A stretch of DNA of 64,000 bases, taken from NCBI GenBank assembly GCA_903904685.1, contig CAIVDS010000047.1, positions 1 to 64,000 of the forward strand, in the 5' to 3' direction. The stretch comes from an uncultured Verrucomicrobiota bacterium. Lineage in GTDB: Bacteria > Verrucomicrobiota > Verrucomicrobiia > Opitutales > Opitutaceae. Position 1 is the first letter of the stretch. Each line of letters begins with the position of its first letter. The notes beneath the pieces are model-generated. The model was not told where the DNA came from, did not search any database, and saw only the letters and a list, made by a program, of their open reading frames with translations. Shown here in pieces: positions 27,201 to 36,133 of this stretch. The position numbers and the translations under genes were made by a program.

Positions 27201-27284
27201 GGAAATCCCCGCCGGGTATTGGTTAAACCCGTTCGCGTGCCGGTTAATCCTGACGGGACGTTGGTTCACCCCCCTGCCCTATCC
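27201..27284. repeat. array E: four 21-nt units
   Basis: Units at 27201, 27222, 27243 and 27264, three of them starting GTTAA or GTTCA followed by CCC/TCC and ending with a G-rich part and TTG. The last unit fades into unique sequence about 65 nt before the stop codon of the TPR gene. The family is short and its boundaries are approximate. Confidence 0.6.
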
Positions 27285-27350
27285 GCCAATGGCGGCGGGC
27301 GTTCAGGGGATGGCCGTTTCATGCCGGCGCGGCAAAAAAACATCCGGGGT

Positions 27351-29324
27351 CTATTTCGCCGAAACCGGCGGTTCCCAGGCGGAAAGCAGTCGCTTGGCCG
27401 GAGGATAGTCGGGTGTCTTGCGCAACACTTCCTTGAGGAGCAACCGGGCCGCCTCCTTGCAGTTGTTCGCATACAAATCACGGGCCAGCACAATGCCATG
27501 GGCCGCACGATCACGACTGCCATTGAAGTATTCATTCACCACCATGCGAAAGGCCAGCATGTCGCCGATTCGTCCGTTGAAACGGATTTCCTCGTATTGA
27601 ATGTCATCCTCGCGCCCTCGAAACCACGACGGCTTCGCCAGACGCAGGTCAAGAATCTGACGCAAGCCCGCGCCGAAGTCCTTTTTTTGGTCAAACTCAA
27701 CCAACCGTTTGAAGAACACGTCCGCGGAAAGCTCCTCGTGGACAATCACAGGTTGCGGCACCACCGCCGGTGCGGGCGCCCTGACGGAGAACAACTTTAT
27801 TTTTTGCGTCTGGGCGGCGACTTCCGTTTTGGCCAGCTCGGCGTCAATTTCATCACGCCAGCCCTTGAGCGTACGGTTCTCAGGATAAACATTCTGGGCA
27901 TAGACGACCAACAAACGTGCGGTGGCCGGCCGCCCGGCACGGCGCAAGATGTCGACGAATTCACGATCCGTCTTAAATGACAACTGGCGCTTCGAGACAA
28001 AATCAATCAGATGGGATTGCACGCCCTCGGACGGATTGATCGCCGCCTTGATCAAACGTCCCATCAACTCGATCCAGAGAGTCGTGGCGAGATCGGGGGT
28101 TTTCAAAGAGTCCTTGAGAGTGTTCAGATCCTCCAGCGCCCCCGCCCAATCCGATGCGTCCAGCAGCACCTTGATGCGCGCCAGACGATAAGGCTCCAAG
28201 GCAAACCCCTGCTCGCGGGCGTGGTCGATGAGACGCTCGATCTGGGGCAATGCGGATATCTCGGCCAGCGGGGAAACAAGCGTGGCCACCGCCTCTGGCG
28301 AACCGCCAAAGCGCAGCAGAAATTGCTCGATGCTCTGATCCGCGTCCTTGCGCCGCCCGGCCAGATAGCGCTGGGTGATTCCATAAATGTAAGGATGCGG
28401 ATCGGCCGGGTCCAGTGCGCGCAGTTGATCGATGGCCTTGTCCATTTCGTCCAACCGACCGGTCTCGCGAAACGCCCGCACCTGCAGGCGCAGCACTTGC
28501 GGATCAAGGCCGGCGATCTCGCGCCAGTTCTGAAGGAACGCCACGGCTTCCTGCGTTCGGCCTTCCTTTAACAGGGCGAGGACCTTGAACTCCTTGAAGA
28601 ACGCACGATCACTCCCTTTGTCCGCATCAACCAAGCGCAGCACCTCGCCCGTGCGACCGGCCGCCATGAGGGCGCTCAGTTTTTGCTGCATGATCTCCTG
28701 GTATTCCGCAGTCTGCCCCAGGGTGTAGGAAAGCTGGGCAAGGGCCACGTTGCAGGTGGATATCCACCAATCATAATCCTCGCTGTCGGCCGCCAGCGTG
28801 CACACATGCCGGACATAGGCACGGCCCGGATAGCCGAAATCAAAGGCATCGCGTAGCAGTTGCTTCGCCTGCTTGCGCTGATTCGCCGCCACATAAAAAC
28901 TGGCCAGTTCGATACGCGCTTTGGTGGCCTCGGGATAGCGATTGACGCCTAGCTGCAGCTTCATCGCCCCCTCACGCCATTTGTGCTTACGGAGATCATC
29001 CAGGCCTTCGGAGATATACGCCTGGCCGCGCAGTTTTTGGATTCGAGACCAATGCGAGGGCAGCACGAGGTCCTTATAGGCCACAAAATTATAGGGGCGC
29101 CGATCCAGCACCAGCCAAAGCATGCCCGCGCCCATAAAATACGCCACCAGCGTCAGCATCCCCAGCCATGCGAACAAGCCGCGCAAGCTGATCAACAGTT
29201 CGTTCGAACGCACTCGGCTCGCACTCCCCGGATGACGATCATAGAGCACAAATAAACCGGCGCGCCACTTCGTGGCGAATATCCGCGAGGTTCCCCAAGT
29301 GAGTTTGAGTTGAGGGAGTGCCAT
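27351..29324 (-). CDS. membrane-anchored TPR-like repeat protein
   Basis: 657 residues. A cytoplasmic basic N-terminus (about 1-48) precedes one membrane segment (LRGLFAWLGMLTLVAYFMGAGMLWLVL, about 47-73). The rest is helical repeats of TPR type, for example AFFKEFKVLALLKEGRTQEAVAFL, VLRLQVRAFRETGRLDEMDKAI and a C-terminal AARLLLKEVLRKTPDYPPAKRLL. This would place a large protein-interaction scaffold on the far side of the membrane. It starts 20 nt after smc on the same strand and is probably co-transcribed. The partner is unknown. Confidence 0.7.
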   Translation of the reverse strand: MALPQLKLTWGTSRIFATKWRAGLFVLYDRHPGSASRVRSNELLISLRGLFAWLGMLTLVAYFMGAGMLWLVLDRRPYNFVAYKDLVLPSHWSRIQKLRGQAYISEGLDDLRKHKWREGAMKLQLGVNRYPEATKARIELASFYVAANQRKQAKQLLRDAFDFGYPGRAYVRHVCTLAADSEDYDWWISTCNVALAQLSYTLGQTAEYQEIMQQKLSALMAAGRTGEVLRLVDADKGSDRAFFKEFKVLALLKEGRTQEAVAFLQNWREIAGLDPQVLRLQVRAFRETGRLDEMDKAIDQLRALDPADPHPYIYGITQRYLAGRRKDADQSIEQFLLRFGGSPEAVATLVSPLAEISALPQIERLIDHAREQGFALEPYRLARIKVLLDASDWAGALEDLNTLKDSLKTPDLATTLWIELMGRLIKAAINPSEGVQSHLIDFVSKRQLSFKTDREFVDILRRAGRPATARLLVVYAQNVYPENRTLKGWRDEIDAELAKTEVAAQTQKIKLFSVRAPAPAVVPQPVIVHEELSADVFFKRLVEFDQKKDFGAGLRQILDLRLAKPSWFRGREDDIQYEEIRFNGRIGDMLAFRMVVNEYFNGSRDRAAHGIVLARDLYANNCKEAARLLLKEVLRKTPDYPPAKRLLSAWEPPVSAK

Positions 29325-29344
29325 GCGGTGCGTTCCGGTTCGGG

Positions 29345-32300
29345 TCAGACGCCGGCGGCGGATTTAGCTCCACGCACGGATTCAGCCATGTTTTCCGGCT
29401 GAAGTTCGCCATCGCCATGGGTCGAATTGAAACGCATCGAAACAGTCTTCGACACGCCGCGCTCCTCCATCGTCACACCGTAGATCGCCTGCGCGGCGGA
29501 CACGGTGCGCTTGTTATGCGTAATGATGATGAACTGAGACTCGCTCACAAACTTCTTCAGGAGATCGGTGAAACGGCCGATGTTTGACTCGTCGAGCGGG
29601 GCGTCCAATTCGTCGAGCAAGCAGAAGGGCGACGGCTTCACCATGTAGAGAGCAAAAAGCAGCGCCACGGCCGTCAGTGTTTTTTGTCCGCCGGAGAGGA
29701 GTGTTATTGACTTAAGCCTTGTGCCCGGAGGTTGGGCGGTAATCTCGATGCCACTCTCCAAAATATCGTCGGCTATGACCAACTCGAGATTGGCCACACC
29801 GCCGCCGAAGAGCGTCTGGAAGGTGTATGCAAAGTTCTTTTTGATCTGGTCGAAGGTGATCTGAAACTGCGACATCGAGGTCGCGTTGATCTCGTCGATC
29901 GTCTTCACGAGGGCGGCCTTGGCGTTGTTCAAGTCATTGCTCTGGGCCCGCAAAAAATCGTAACGTTGCTTAAGTTCGGCGTATTCCTCAATCGCCACGA
30001 GATTGACCGCACCCATGCCGGCGAGTCGCTGGCGCAGGGCGTCGATCTCGGCTTTGATGTCATCCCACTTCGTCGAGGTTTCGAGCGCGACCAAGTCTTC
30101 CTCGGTCGGATCGGGTTTCGGACCTTTCTTCTTCCGCCGTTTGACAGGCGCCGCCGCCACCTCGGCCACGACCGGTTTGGCTTCACCCTCGGCGGGCTGA
30201 ACCTCTATCACCGCTGCGGGTGTTCCGAGCTTTGCCTCGGTTTCATCCTCGTCATCGTCGAGGTCGAGCGTCTTCAGATCGGGCGGATCATCCTCGGCTC
30301 GCCAAAGCAGCGCACGCCAATCGTATTGGCCGACACGAATCTGGAACTCTCGCTGCACGTCCTCTTCGATGAACTGGGCGCGGGATTTGTTCTGCGCGAG
30401 GGCGATCTCGCAGCGGCTGAGTTCGCTCTGGGCTTTATCGGCGTCGGTGCGGATGCCGTCCTGCGCATTCTCGACGCCACCGATCTCGCGCTCGACTTCG
30501 ACGAGTTCAACCCTGATCTGTTCCACCTGCTGCTGGGCGACCACGAGGGTCTCGGCGATTTGGGAGCCGCGGGCGCGCTGGCCGGCGCTTTCCCGCTCCA
30601 ATTGGTCGATCTGCTCGGTCCAGACCTCGATCTCCTGCTGGCGCTGGACAAGAATCTCCGAGAGTTGCGCACGGCGTCGCTCCATGTCGGCGATGCCGCG
30701 GTCGAGGACTTCGACCTTCTGGCGGCGCTCGGCAAGTTCAAGACGGGCCTGCGCCAGCGTCTCGCGCTTCACATCGCGGTCGGTGCGGAATTCCGCAATG
30801 CGCGTCTCCAGTTCGCCGATGCGCACGCGGCCCTGTTCGACCGCCGTGGCGGCCTCGGTGAGAGCCGTCTGAGCGCGATCAAAGCGGGCCTGCGTCTCGT
30901 TGCGCTGGGTTTCGAGGCCCTGCAACTCCGACTCCATGCGGGCGGCACGGACGCCGATTTCGTCAACGGCACGCTGGGCGTTGCGCTCCTCGGACTGCAC
31001 CGTGGCGAGAGTCTGGGAGGCTTCGAGCACTTCGGCGCGCTTGGCTTCGAGCGTGGACTCGGCCTCGGCGAGACGGGTGTTGAGACTGTCGATGATCGCC
31101 TTCTGATCGTCGTGTTGCTTTTGGTCGTCGGCGAGCGCCTTGCCCGTCTCGCGCAGGTCGATCTCGCGCTGGACGATACTGTTGCTGTTCTTCTTGGCGA
31201 AGCCGCCGAAGATCAGACCGCGGCGGTCAACCACCTCGCCCTTCGGCGTGGCGACGGCGAGGAACGAAAAGGCGGGATTCGCCTTCCAGAAATCGAGAAA
31301 CACGTGGAGATCGTCGGCGACATAACACGCGCCGAGCAAGGCGGTGGCGGGATGGTCGGCGTCAAAATTGAGCAACGCACCGGTGGCGGGACGCAGACCA
31401 GCAGGCAAACCACCCTGCCCGTGCACCGCCTGCCGCAAATTGGCGATCTGCAACACGGCGCTGCCGATCTGCTCGGTTTCAAGCTGCGAGAGGATTTTCT
31501 GCGCGGTAGCGACGTCGGCCACGCTGATGGCCTCCACGGCGGAACCAAGAAGCGACTCGACGGCCTTCGCGTAGGCAGGCTGCACCTCGAGTCCGCGCGT
31601 GATCGGAGTGGCTTTGCCCTCGCCGAGCACCGGAGCGAAACGACCTTGAAGAATGGCCTTCGCACCTTCGCCGAAGCCTTCGAATTTTTCCGCGAGCTGC
31701 TTGAGCAGGTTCAGGCGCGCGGTGCGCTGGGCCAATTGGCGGTCGATGTCCTGGAGCTTTTTCTGCGCCTCACGGAATTCCTTGGTAAGATCGCCAATCT
31801 GAATCTGCACGTCTTGCGTTTCCTGATGGGCTCGGGCCTTGGCAACGTTGGCTTCCTCGACGCGGGCGTTGAGCTCGGCGGCAAGCTGCGCAGCGGAAGA
31901 CTGCTGCTGGCGGACCTGATCCAGTTCGCCGACGACGGACTCGTGGCGGTGCGCGGAGGTTTTTTGATCAACCTCGTAGCTGGAACAATCGGTGCGGAGA
32001 CGGGCGACGTTGCTCTCAAACTGGAGCAACTGGAATTTCGTCTGCTGAAGCTCCTGCTCGGACTTCGACAACTCGGCCTCGACGACGGCGAGCTCGCGAT
32101 TGCGATCTTGGAAAACCGCGTCGGAACCGCCGAGAAGAGTCAACTGGAGCTGCTTATCCTGCGAACCGGTGTCCACCTGTGACGACAACTCGTGGAGCTG
32201 CATCTCGAGTTCGCCGAGATTGGCACGCGAGGATTCCAAGCGGTCCATCAGACCGGAGCGTTTGATTTGTGAAAGATTGGCGGAATTTTCGGCCTGTTCT

Positions 32301-33190
32301 TTCTCGGAACGAAGATCGAACACCGCCTGCTGGGCTTCCTGCACGCGCTGGTTGAGAAGGGAGCGGCGGGTCTTCTGCTCTTCCAGCGCCGACTGCTGCT
32401 GCTGGAGATGCACGCGGCGCGTCTCGGCGGCGGCGCGGAGTCGCACAACCTGTTCCTCAAGTTGAGCCAGACTGCTGCTGACCTGAGCATGATGAAAACC
32501 ATGATGCGAAAGCGCGAGGTGGCGTAGGCGCCAGGAGAGTTTCTTGTAACGAAGCGCCTTCGACGCCTGGCGGCGGAGAGAGCCTATCTGGCGACCGATC
32601 TCGGCGACGACGTCGGCCACGCGCACGAGATTCTGATCGGTCAACGCGAGCTTGGAGAGAGCTTCCTTGCGCTGGGATTTGTATTTGGTGATGCCGGCAG
32701 CCTCTTCGAAAACGGCGCGGCGTTCCTCGGGTTTGGACGAAAGGATCTGGTCAATCTGACCCTGCGCCATGATCGAGTAGGATGTGCGGCCGATGCCGGT
32801 ATCCATGAAGAGTTTTTGAATGTCCTTCAGGCGGCAGGCCTGGCCGTTGAAGAAATACTCGCCCTGCCCGTCGCGGTGGACGCGGCGCATGATCTCGATC
32901 TCGTGAAACTCGCTGCCGAGTTGTTTTTCGCAATCGGTCAGGAGCAGAGAAACCTCGCATAACTGGGCGGGCTTGCGGGTATCGACGCCCTCGAAAATGA
33001 CGTCCTGCATCTTGCCACCGCGGAGAGCTTTTGCGCTTTGTTCGCCCAAGACCCAGCGGATGGCATCGGCAATATTGGATTTCCCGCAGCCGTTGGGTCC
33101 GACCACGGCGGTGACACCGGGTTCGAAACGAAGGGTAGTGGGATCGGCAAATGACTTGAAACCTTGAAGCTTGAGCGCCTTGAGATGCAT
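29345..33190 (-). CDS. smc: chromosome segregation protein SMC
   Basis: 1281 residues, at the long end for bacterial SMC. The N-terminal ATPase half has Walker A VGPNGCGKSN (about 30-39) and GTGIGRTSYSIMAQGQID. Long coiled coils flank a hinge near residues 500-680 (PAYAKAVESLLGSAVEAI). The C-terminal half has the signature LLSGGQKTLTAVALLF and Walker B PFCLLDELDAPLDESN. Between about 965 and 1035 there is an extra acidic then lysine-rich segment (LDDDEDETEAK, KRRKKKGPKPD) that interrupts the coil. It condenses and segregates the chromosome with ScpA/ScpB, which are not in this window. Confidence 0.96.
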   Translation of the reverse strand: MHLKALKLQGFKSFADPTTLRFEPGVTAVVGPNGCGKSNIADAIRWVLGEQSAKALRGGKMQDVIFEGVDTRKPAQLCEVSLLLTDCEKQLGSEFHEIEIMRRVHRDGQGEYFFNGQACRLKDIQKLFMDTGIGRTSYSIMAQGQIDQILSSKPEERRAVFEEAAGITKYKSQRKEALSKLALTDQNLVRVADVVAEIGRQIGSLRRQASKALRYKKLSWRLRHLALSHHGFHHAQVSSSLAQLEEQVVRLRAAAETRRVHLQQQQSALEEQKTRRSLLNQRVQEAQQAVFDLRSEKEQAENSANLSQIKRSGLMDRLESSRANLGELEMQLHELSSQVDTGSQDKQLQLTLLGGSDAVFQDRNRELAVVEAELSKSEQELQQTKFQLLQFESNVARLRTDCSSYEVDQKTSAHRHESVVGELDQVRQQQSSAAQLAAELNARVEEANVAKARAHQETQDVQIQIGDLTKEFREAQKKLQDIDRQLAQRTARLNLLKQLAEKFEGFGEGAKAILQGRFAPVLGEGKATPITRGLEVQPAYAKAVESLLGSAVEAISVADVATAQKILSQLETEQIGSAVLQIANLRQAVHGQGGLPAGLRPATGALLNFDADHPATALLGACYVADDLHVFLDFWKANPAFSFLAVATPKGEVVDRRGLIFGGFAKKNSNSIVQREIDLRETGKALADDQKQHDDQKAIIDSLNTRLAEAESTLEAKRAEVLEASQTLATVQSEERNAQRAVDEIGVRAARMESELQGLETQRNETQARFDRAQTALTEAATAVEQGRVRIGELETRIAEFRTDRDVKRETLAQARLELAERRQKVEVLDRGIADMERRRAQLSEILVQRQQEIEVWTEQIDQLERESAGQRARGSQIAETLVVAQQQVEQIRVELVEVEREIGGVENAQDGIRTDADKAQSELSRCEIALAQNKSRAQFIEEDVQREFQIRVGQYDWRALLWRAEDDPPDLKTLDLDDDEDETEAKLGTPAAVIEVQPAEGEAKPVVAEVAAAPVKRRKKKGPKPDPTEEDLVALETSTKWDDIKAEIDALRQRLAGMGAVNLVAIEEYAELKQRYDFLRAQSNDLNNAKAALVKTIDEINATSMSQFQITFDQIKKNFAYTFQTLFGGGVANLELVIADDILESGIEITAQPPGTRLKSITLLSGGQKTLTAVALLFALYMVKPSPFCLLDELDAPLDESNIGRFTDLLKKFVSESQFIIITHNKRTVSAAQAIYGVTMEERGVSKTVSMRFNSTHGDGELQPENMAESVRGAKSAAGV

Positions 33191-33422
33191 TTAAAAGAAG
33201 CGGTCATTCAGACGCCCTCGGTGCCCGCGGCAAACGCAAAGTTTAACCGTTTAATGTAAGGTGGCGGAACCCAAACAATGCTTACGGGCTGAACCACCCC
33301 ATTCGACAGATTCTTCGCCGATGCCAAATTGACAGGTGGAGGCGAGCCTAAGTGGTGGCGGACGTTGCCTGTTGCTTTCGCCTCGTTGAAAATGAGGTGC
33401 CAGGCTGGGTTTTAAGACACAA

Positions 33423-33454
33423 AAAACCGCGCCACCCGAAGGCGGCGCGGTTTT
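33423..33454 (-). terminator. rho-independent terminator of glnII
   Basis: AAAACCGCGCC (33423-33433) pairs with GGCGCGGTTTT (33444-33454) around a 10-nt loop. On the minus strand the stem is followed by a T-run (TTTTTTGTGTC). It lies 27 bases after the glnII stop. The 232 bases between here and the smc start hold no gene I can support and should contain the smc promoter. Confidence 0.88.
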
Positions 33455-33480
33455 CAAAGCGGCGATAAATCGCGCTGAAC

Positions 33481-34515
33481 TTAAGCGGTCGGAACCGTCT
33501 GGATCGTCTTGAGGATGCGGGAGGCAACCTCGTAAGGATTCGCAGCGGAGTTAGGACGGCGGTCCTCGAGGTATCCCTTGTAGCCGTTGTTGACGAAGCT
33601 GTGGGGGACACGAACCGAGGCGCCGCGATCGGCCACGCCGTGGCTGAACTTGTCGATCGACTGGGTCTCGTGAAGACCGGTGAGGCGCAGATGGTTGTCC
33701 GGGCCGTAAACCGCGATGTGCTCGGCGGTGAACTTGGAGAACGCCGCCATGAGCTTCTCGAAGTATTTCTTGCCGCCGACTTCGCGCATAAACTTCGTGG
33801 AGAAGTTGGAATGCATGCCGGAACCGTTCCAATCGAGGGCCTGATTATAGGCGCCGAGAATCGGCTTGCAGTGGAACTCGACGTCCACCTGGTATTTCTC
33901 ACAGAGACGCTGCAGGAGGTAGCGGGCCATCCAGACATCGTCGGCGGCCTTCTTGGAGCCCTTGCCGAAAATCTGGAATTCCCACTGGCCCTTGGCCACT
34001 TCGGCGTTGATGCCTTCGTGGTTGATGCCGGCATCAAGACACAGGTCGAGATGTTCTTCAACAATCTGGCGGGCGATGTCGCCTACGGCCGCATAGCCCA
34101 CGCCGGTGTAATAAGGACCTTGGGGAGCGGGATAACCACCCTCGGGGAACCCGAGAGGACGGCCATCCTGCATAAGGAAATATTCCTGCTCGAAACCAAA
34201 CCAAGTTTCGGGATCGTCAACAATGGTCGCACGCGAGTTGGACATATGCGGGGTCTTCCCGTCGGGCATCATGACTTCGCACATCACGAGGGCGCCATTC
34301 TTGCGAGTGGTGTCAGGATAGACGGCCACCGGCTTCAGCACGCAATCGGAGCTTTTGCCCTCGGCCTGTTGGGTCGAGCTGCCGTCGAAACCCCATAGGG
34401 GAAGATCCTTGAGCTTCGGGAAGCTATCAAAGTCCTTGATTTGCGTCTTACCGCGGAGGCTCGCGACGGGTTTGTAACCGTCGAGCCAGATGTATTCCAG
34501 TTTGTATTTAGCCAT
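33481..34515 (-). CDS. glnII: glutamine synthetase, GSII type
   Basis: 344 residues: the short, eukaryote-like GSII class (about 330-360), not the 470-residue GSI. Motifs: WGFDGSSTQQAEGKSSD near residue 41, FGFEQEYFL near 107, INHEGINAEVAKGQWEFQI, GSGMHSNFSTK near 213, and ADRGASVRVPHSF near 296. It makes glutamine from glutamate, ammonia and ATP. It is monocistronic: it has its own terminator and a candidate sigma-54 promoter about 90 nt upstream. A decayed second copy of the 3' end lies at 2224-2380. Confidence 0.96.
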   Translation of the reverse strand: MAKYKLEYIWLDGYKPVASLRGKTQIKDFDSFPKLKDLPLWGFDGSSTQQAEGKSSDCVLKPVAVYPDTTRKNGALVMCEVMMPDGKTPHMSNSRATIVDDPETWFGFEQEYFLMQDGRPLGFPEGGYPAPQGPYYTGVGYAAVGDIARQIVEEHLDLCLDAGINHEGINAEVAKGQWEFQIFGKGSKKAADDVWMARYLLQRLCEKYQVDVEFHCKPILGAYNQALDWNGSGMHSNFSTKFMREVGGKKYFEKLMAAFSKFTAEHIAVYGPDNHLRLTGLHETQSIDKFSHGVADRGASVRVPHSFVNNGYKGYLEDRRPNSAANPYEVASRILKTIQTVPTA

Positions 34516-34603
34516 AGAGTTAGGTCGGTTTAGGTGGATTCACACCGTAGTGAAAAACATCTTTGGCGACGTCAATCATAGGTGTAAACTCTGCGCTGGT
34601 ATG

Positions 34604-34619
34604 AGCACCTTACATGCCA
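34604..34619 (-). promoter_or_regulatory. candidate sigma-54 promoter of glnII
   Basis: On the minus strand the sequence reads TGGCATG-TAAG-GTGCT, against the consensus TGGCACG-N4-TTGCT. Both invariant dinucleotides (GG and GC) are present with exactly the required spacing, and only two other positions differ. It lies about 90 nt upstream of the glnII ATG. Nitrogen control of glutamine synthetase by RpoN is common, so the site is plausible, but no NtrC-type site was recognised. Confidence 0.5.
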
Positions 34620-34737
34620 GAGGCAAACGTAACTTGACGAAGTCTTCGCCTTTTTTGACGGATGGCTCCTGTCCAGCTGATGGGAAAACCCACCCTTGCC
34701 AGAATCCCGCCCTCGGCGGATGGTCTGGCCAACTTCC

Positions 34738-35142
34738 ATGCACGAGGTAAAAGACACCGCCCGCGCTTTGGTGCGTATTGGCTACGATGGCCGGGTTCAC
34801 AAAACCTTTCGCGGCCATCAGGCCAAAGAGCGGTTTGAGAATGAGGTTTTGGTGCTTAAACACCTCGAAAAACAAGGCTGCGACTTCGTGCCACGCCTGC
34901 TGGAAGTCGAACCGGAGAACCTGAAATTTATCACCACCAACTGCGGGATGCGCGTGGAGCACCTGAGTGACGAACGCATCAAGGATATCTTCGGTGAACT
35001 CGAGCGCTATGGCGTTCGCCACGACGATGCCTTCATGCGCAATATCACCTACCGGACTTCCGACGGCCGATTTTGCATCATCGACTTTGAATTTGCCACA
35101 CTGCTCGACGGCAGCAACCACCCGCCCGAACAAACCGGCTGA
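34738..35142 (+). CDS. small kinase-fold protein (Rio/ABC1-like)
   Basis: 134 residues from ATG 34738 (MHEVKDTARALVRIGYDGRV). It keeps a reduced set of kinase motifs: KTFRGHQAKERFENEVLVL (a Lys and a Glu as in the N-lobe), a catalytic-loop-like HDDAFMRNITY (HxDxxxxN) and IDFEFATLL in place of DFG. It lacks most of the N-lobe and the C-terminal extension of a full protein kinase. It lies 99 nt upstream of a PP2C phosphatase on the same strand. A phosphotransferase role is plausible but not shown. Confidence 0.6.
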   Translation: MHEVKDTARALVRIGYDGRVHKTFRGHQAKERFENEVLVLKHLEKQGCDFVPRLLEVEPENLKFITTNCGMRVEHLSDERIKDIFGELERYGVRHDDAFMRNITYRTSDGRFCIIDFEFATLLDGSNHPPEQTG

Positions 35143-35241
35143 ACTCCGTGTGCAATTTTGTCCAAAGACTTCCCTCCTTTGATCAAATATGAGCAAATCT
35201 CATTTCTACTCCTGACACATTTTCCCGCCGGCTTCCGTTCT

Positions 35242-36102
35242 ATGCCTCCCCATTCTTCCGCAAAAAAAAACGTCTCGCCTTGTTTAAGCTGGTCCGGCTT
35301 GACCGACAAAGGCCGCATCCGATCGAATAACGAAGACGCCTTCCTCGGCCTGACCTTCGACGGCCACGAGGTCCGTTATCTGGGAAAAACGGGCGAAGGA
35401 TCGACGGCGTCATCCGATTTCGTTTTCGCCGTGAGCGATGGCATGGGAGGCGCCCAATCCGGCGAATTCGCCAGCCGCATCGCCATCGACAAGATCACCA
35501 AGCTCATGCCCAAAGGTTACCGTCTGTCGGCCCGCGGCATGGCGAGCGATTTCCAGGATTTGCTGGCGGAGCTTTTTGAGGACACCCACCACGAGTTGCT
35601 CAAGCTTGGCCAGTCCTACGAGGAATGCGCCGGCATGGGGGCCACGCTCAGTCTATGCTGGTTTTCCCCCGAATGGATGTATTTCGCCCACATTGGCGAC
35701 AGCCGTATCTACTACCTGCCGAAAGAAGGCGGACTCAACCAAATCACCCACGACCACAGCCAAGTCGGCTGGATGCGGCGCGCCGGCCAGCTCAACGAGC
35801 GCGAAGCCCGCACCCATCCGCGTCGCAACGTCCTCCACCAAGCCCTCGGCGCGAGCAACCAGTTTATCGACCCGCAAATCGGCGCGGTTGGTTACCGCCC
35901 CGGAGATCGTTTTGTCATCTGCTCCGACGGCCTCGTGGACGGCCTCTGGGATCATCACATCGAGGAAATCATCCGAACAACGCCGCCCTCCGAGCGCGCC
36001 GATCAATCCCCCGCCCGCCGCCTCGTTGAGCAAGCATTGGAGAACTCCGGCCAAGACAACATCACCACCGTCGTGATCGAAGTGATGAAACCCGCCGACT
36101 GA
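35242..36102 (+). CDS. PP2C-type serine/threonine phosphatase
   Basis: 286 residues from ATG 35242; an earlier TTG frame start is unsupported. Motifs of the PPM family occur in order: RIRSNNEDAFLGL (metal Asp), VSDGMGGAQSGEFAS, HIGDSRIYYL, ICSDGLVDGLWDHH and SGQDNITTVVIEV. All metal-binding aspartates are present, so it should be an active Mn/Mg-dependent protein phosphatase. It is cytoplasmic, with no signal peptide. The upstream kinase-like gene suggests a reversible phosphorylation pair. It is followed after 31 nt by a GGCT-like gene. Confidence 0.92.
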   Translation: MPPHSSAKKNVSPCLSWSGLTDKGRIRSNNEDAFLGLTFDGHEVRYLGKTGEGSTASSDFVFAVSDGMGGAQSGEFASRIAIDKITKLMPKGYRLSARGMASDFQDLLAELFEDTHHELLKLGQSYEECAGMGATLSLCWFSPEWMYFAHIGDSRIYYLPKEGGLNQITHDHSQVGWMRRAGQLNEREARTHPRRNVLHQALGASNQFIDPQIGAVGYRPGDRFVICSDGLVDGLWDHHIEEIIRTTPPSERADQSPARRLVEQALENSGQDNITTVVIEVMKPAD

Positions 36103-36133
36103 AGGCACGTTCCCTGCACTCCACCGGCCTGCG

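Noticed and set aside
26190-27284. CRISPR array
   Set aside because: Units are contiguous, vary internally and have no constant repeat/variable spacer layout; no cas genes are near.
29732-32182. 816-residue plus-strand ORF
   Set aside because: Antisense to smc, which has complete ATPase motifs; the ORF has a Leu/Gly/Asp-rich, low-complexity composition and no recognisable domain.
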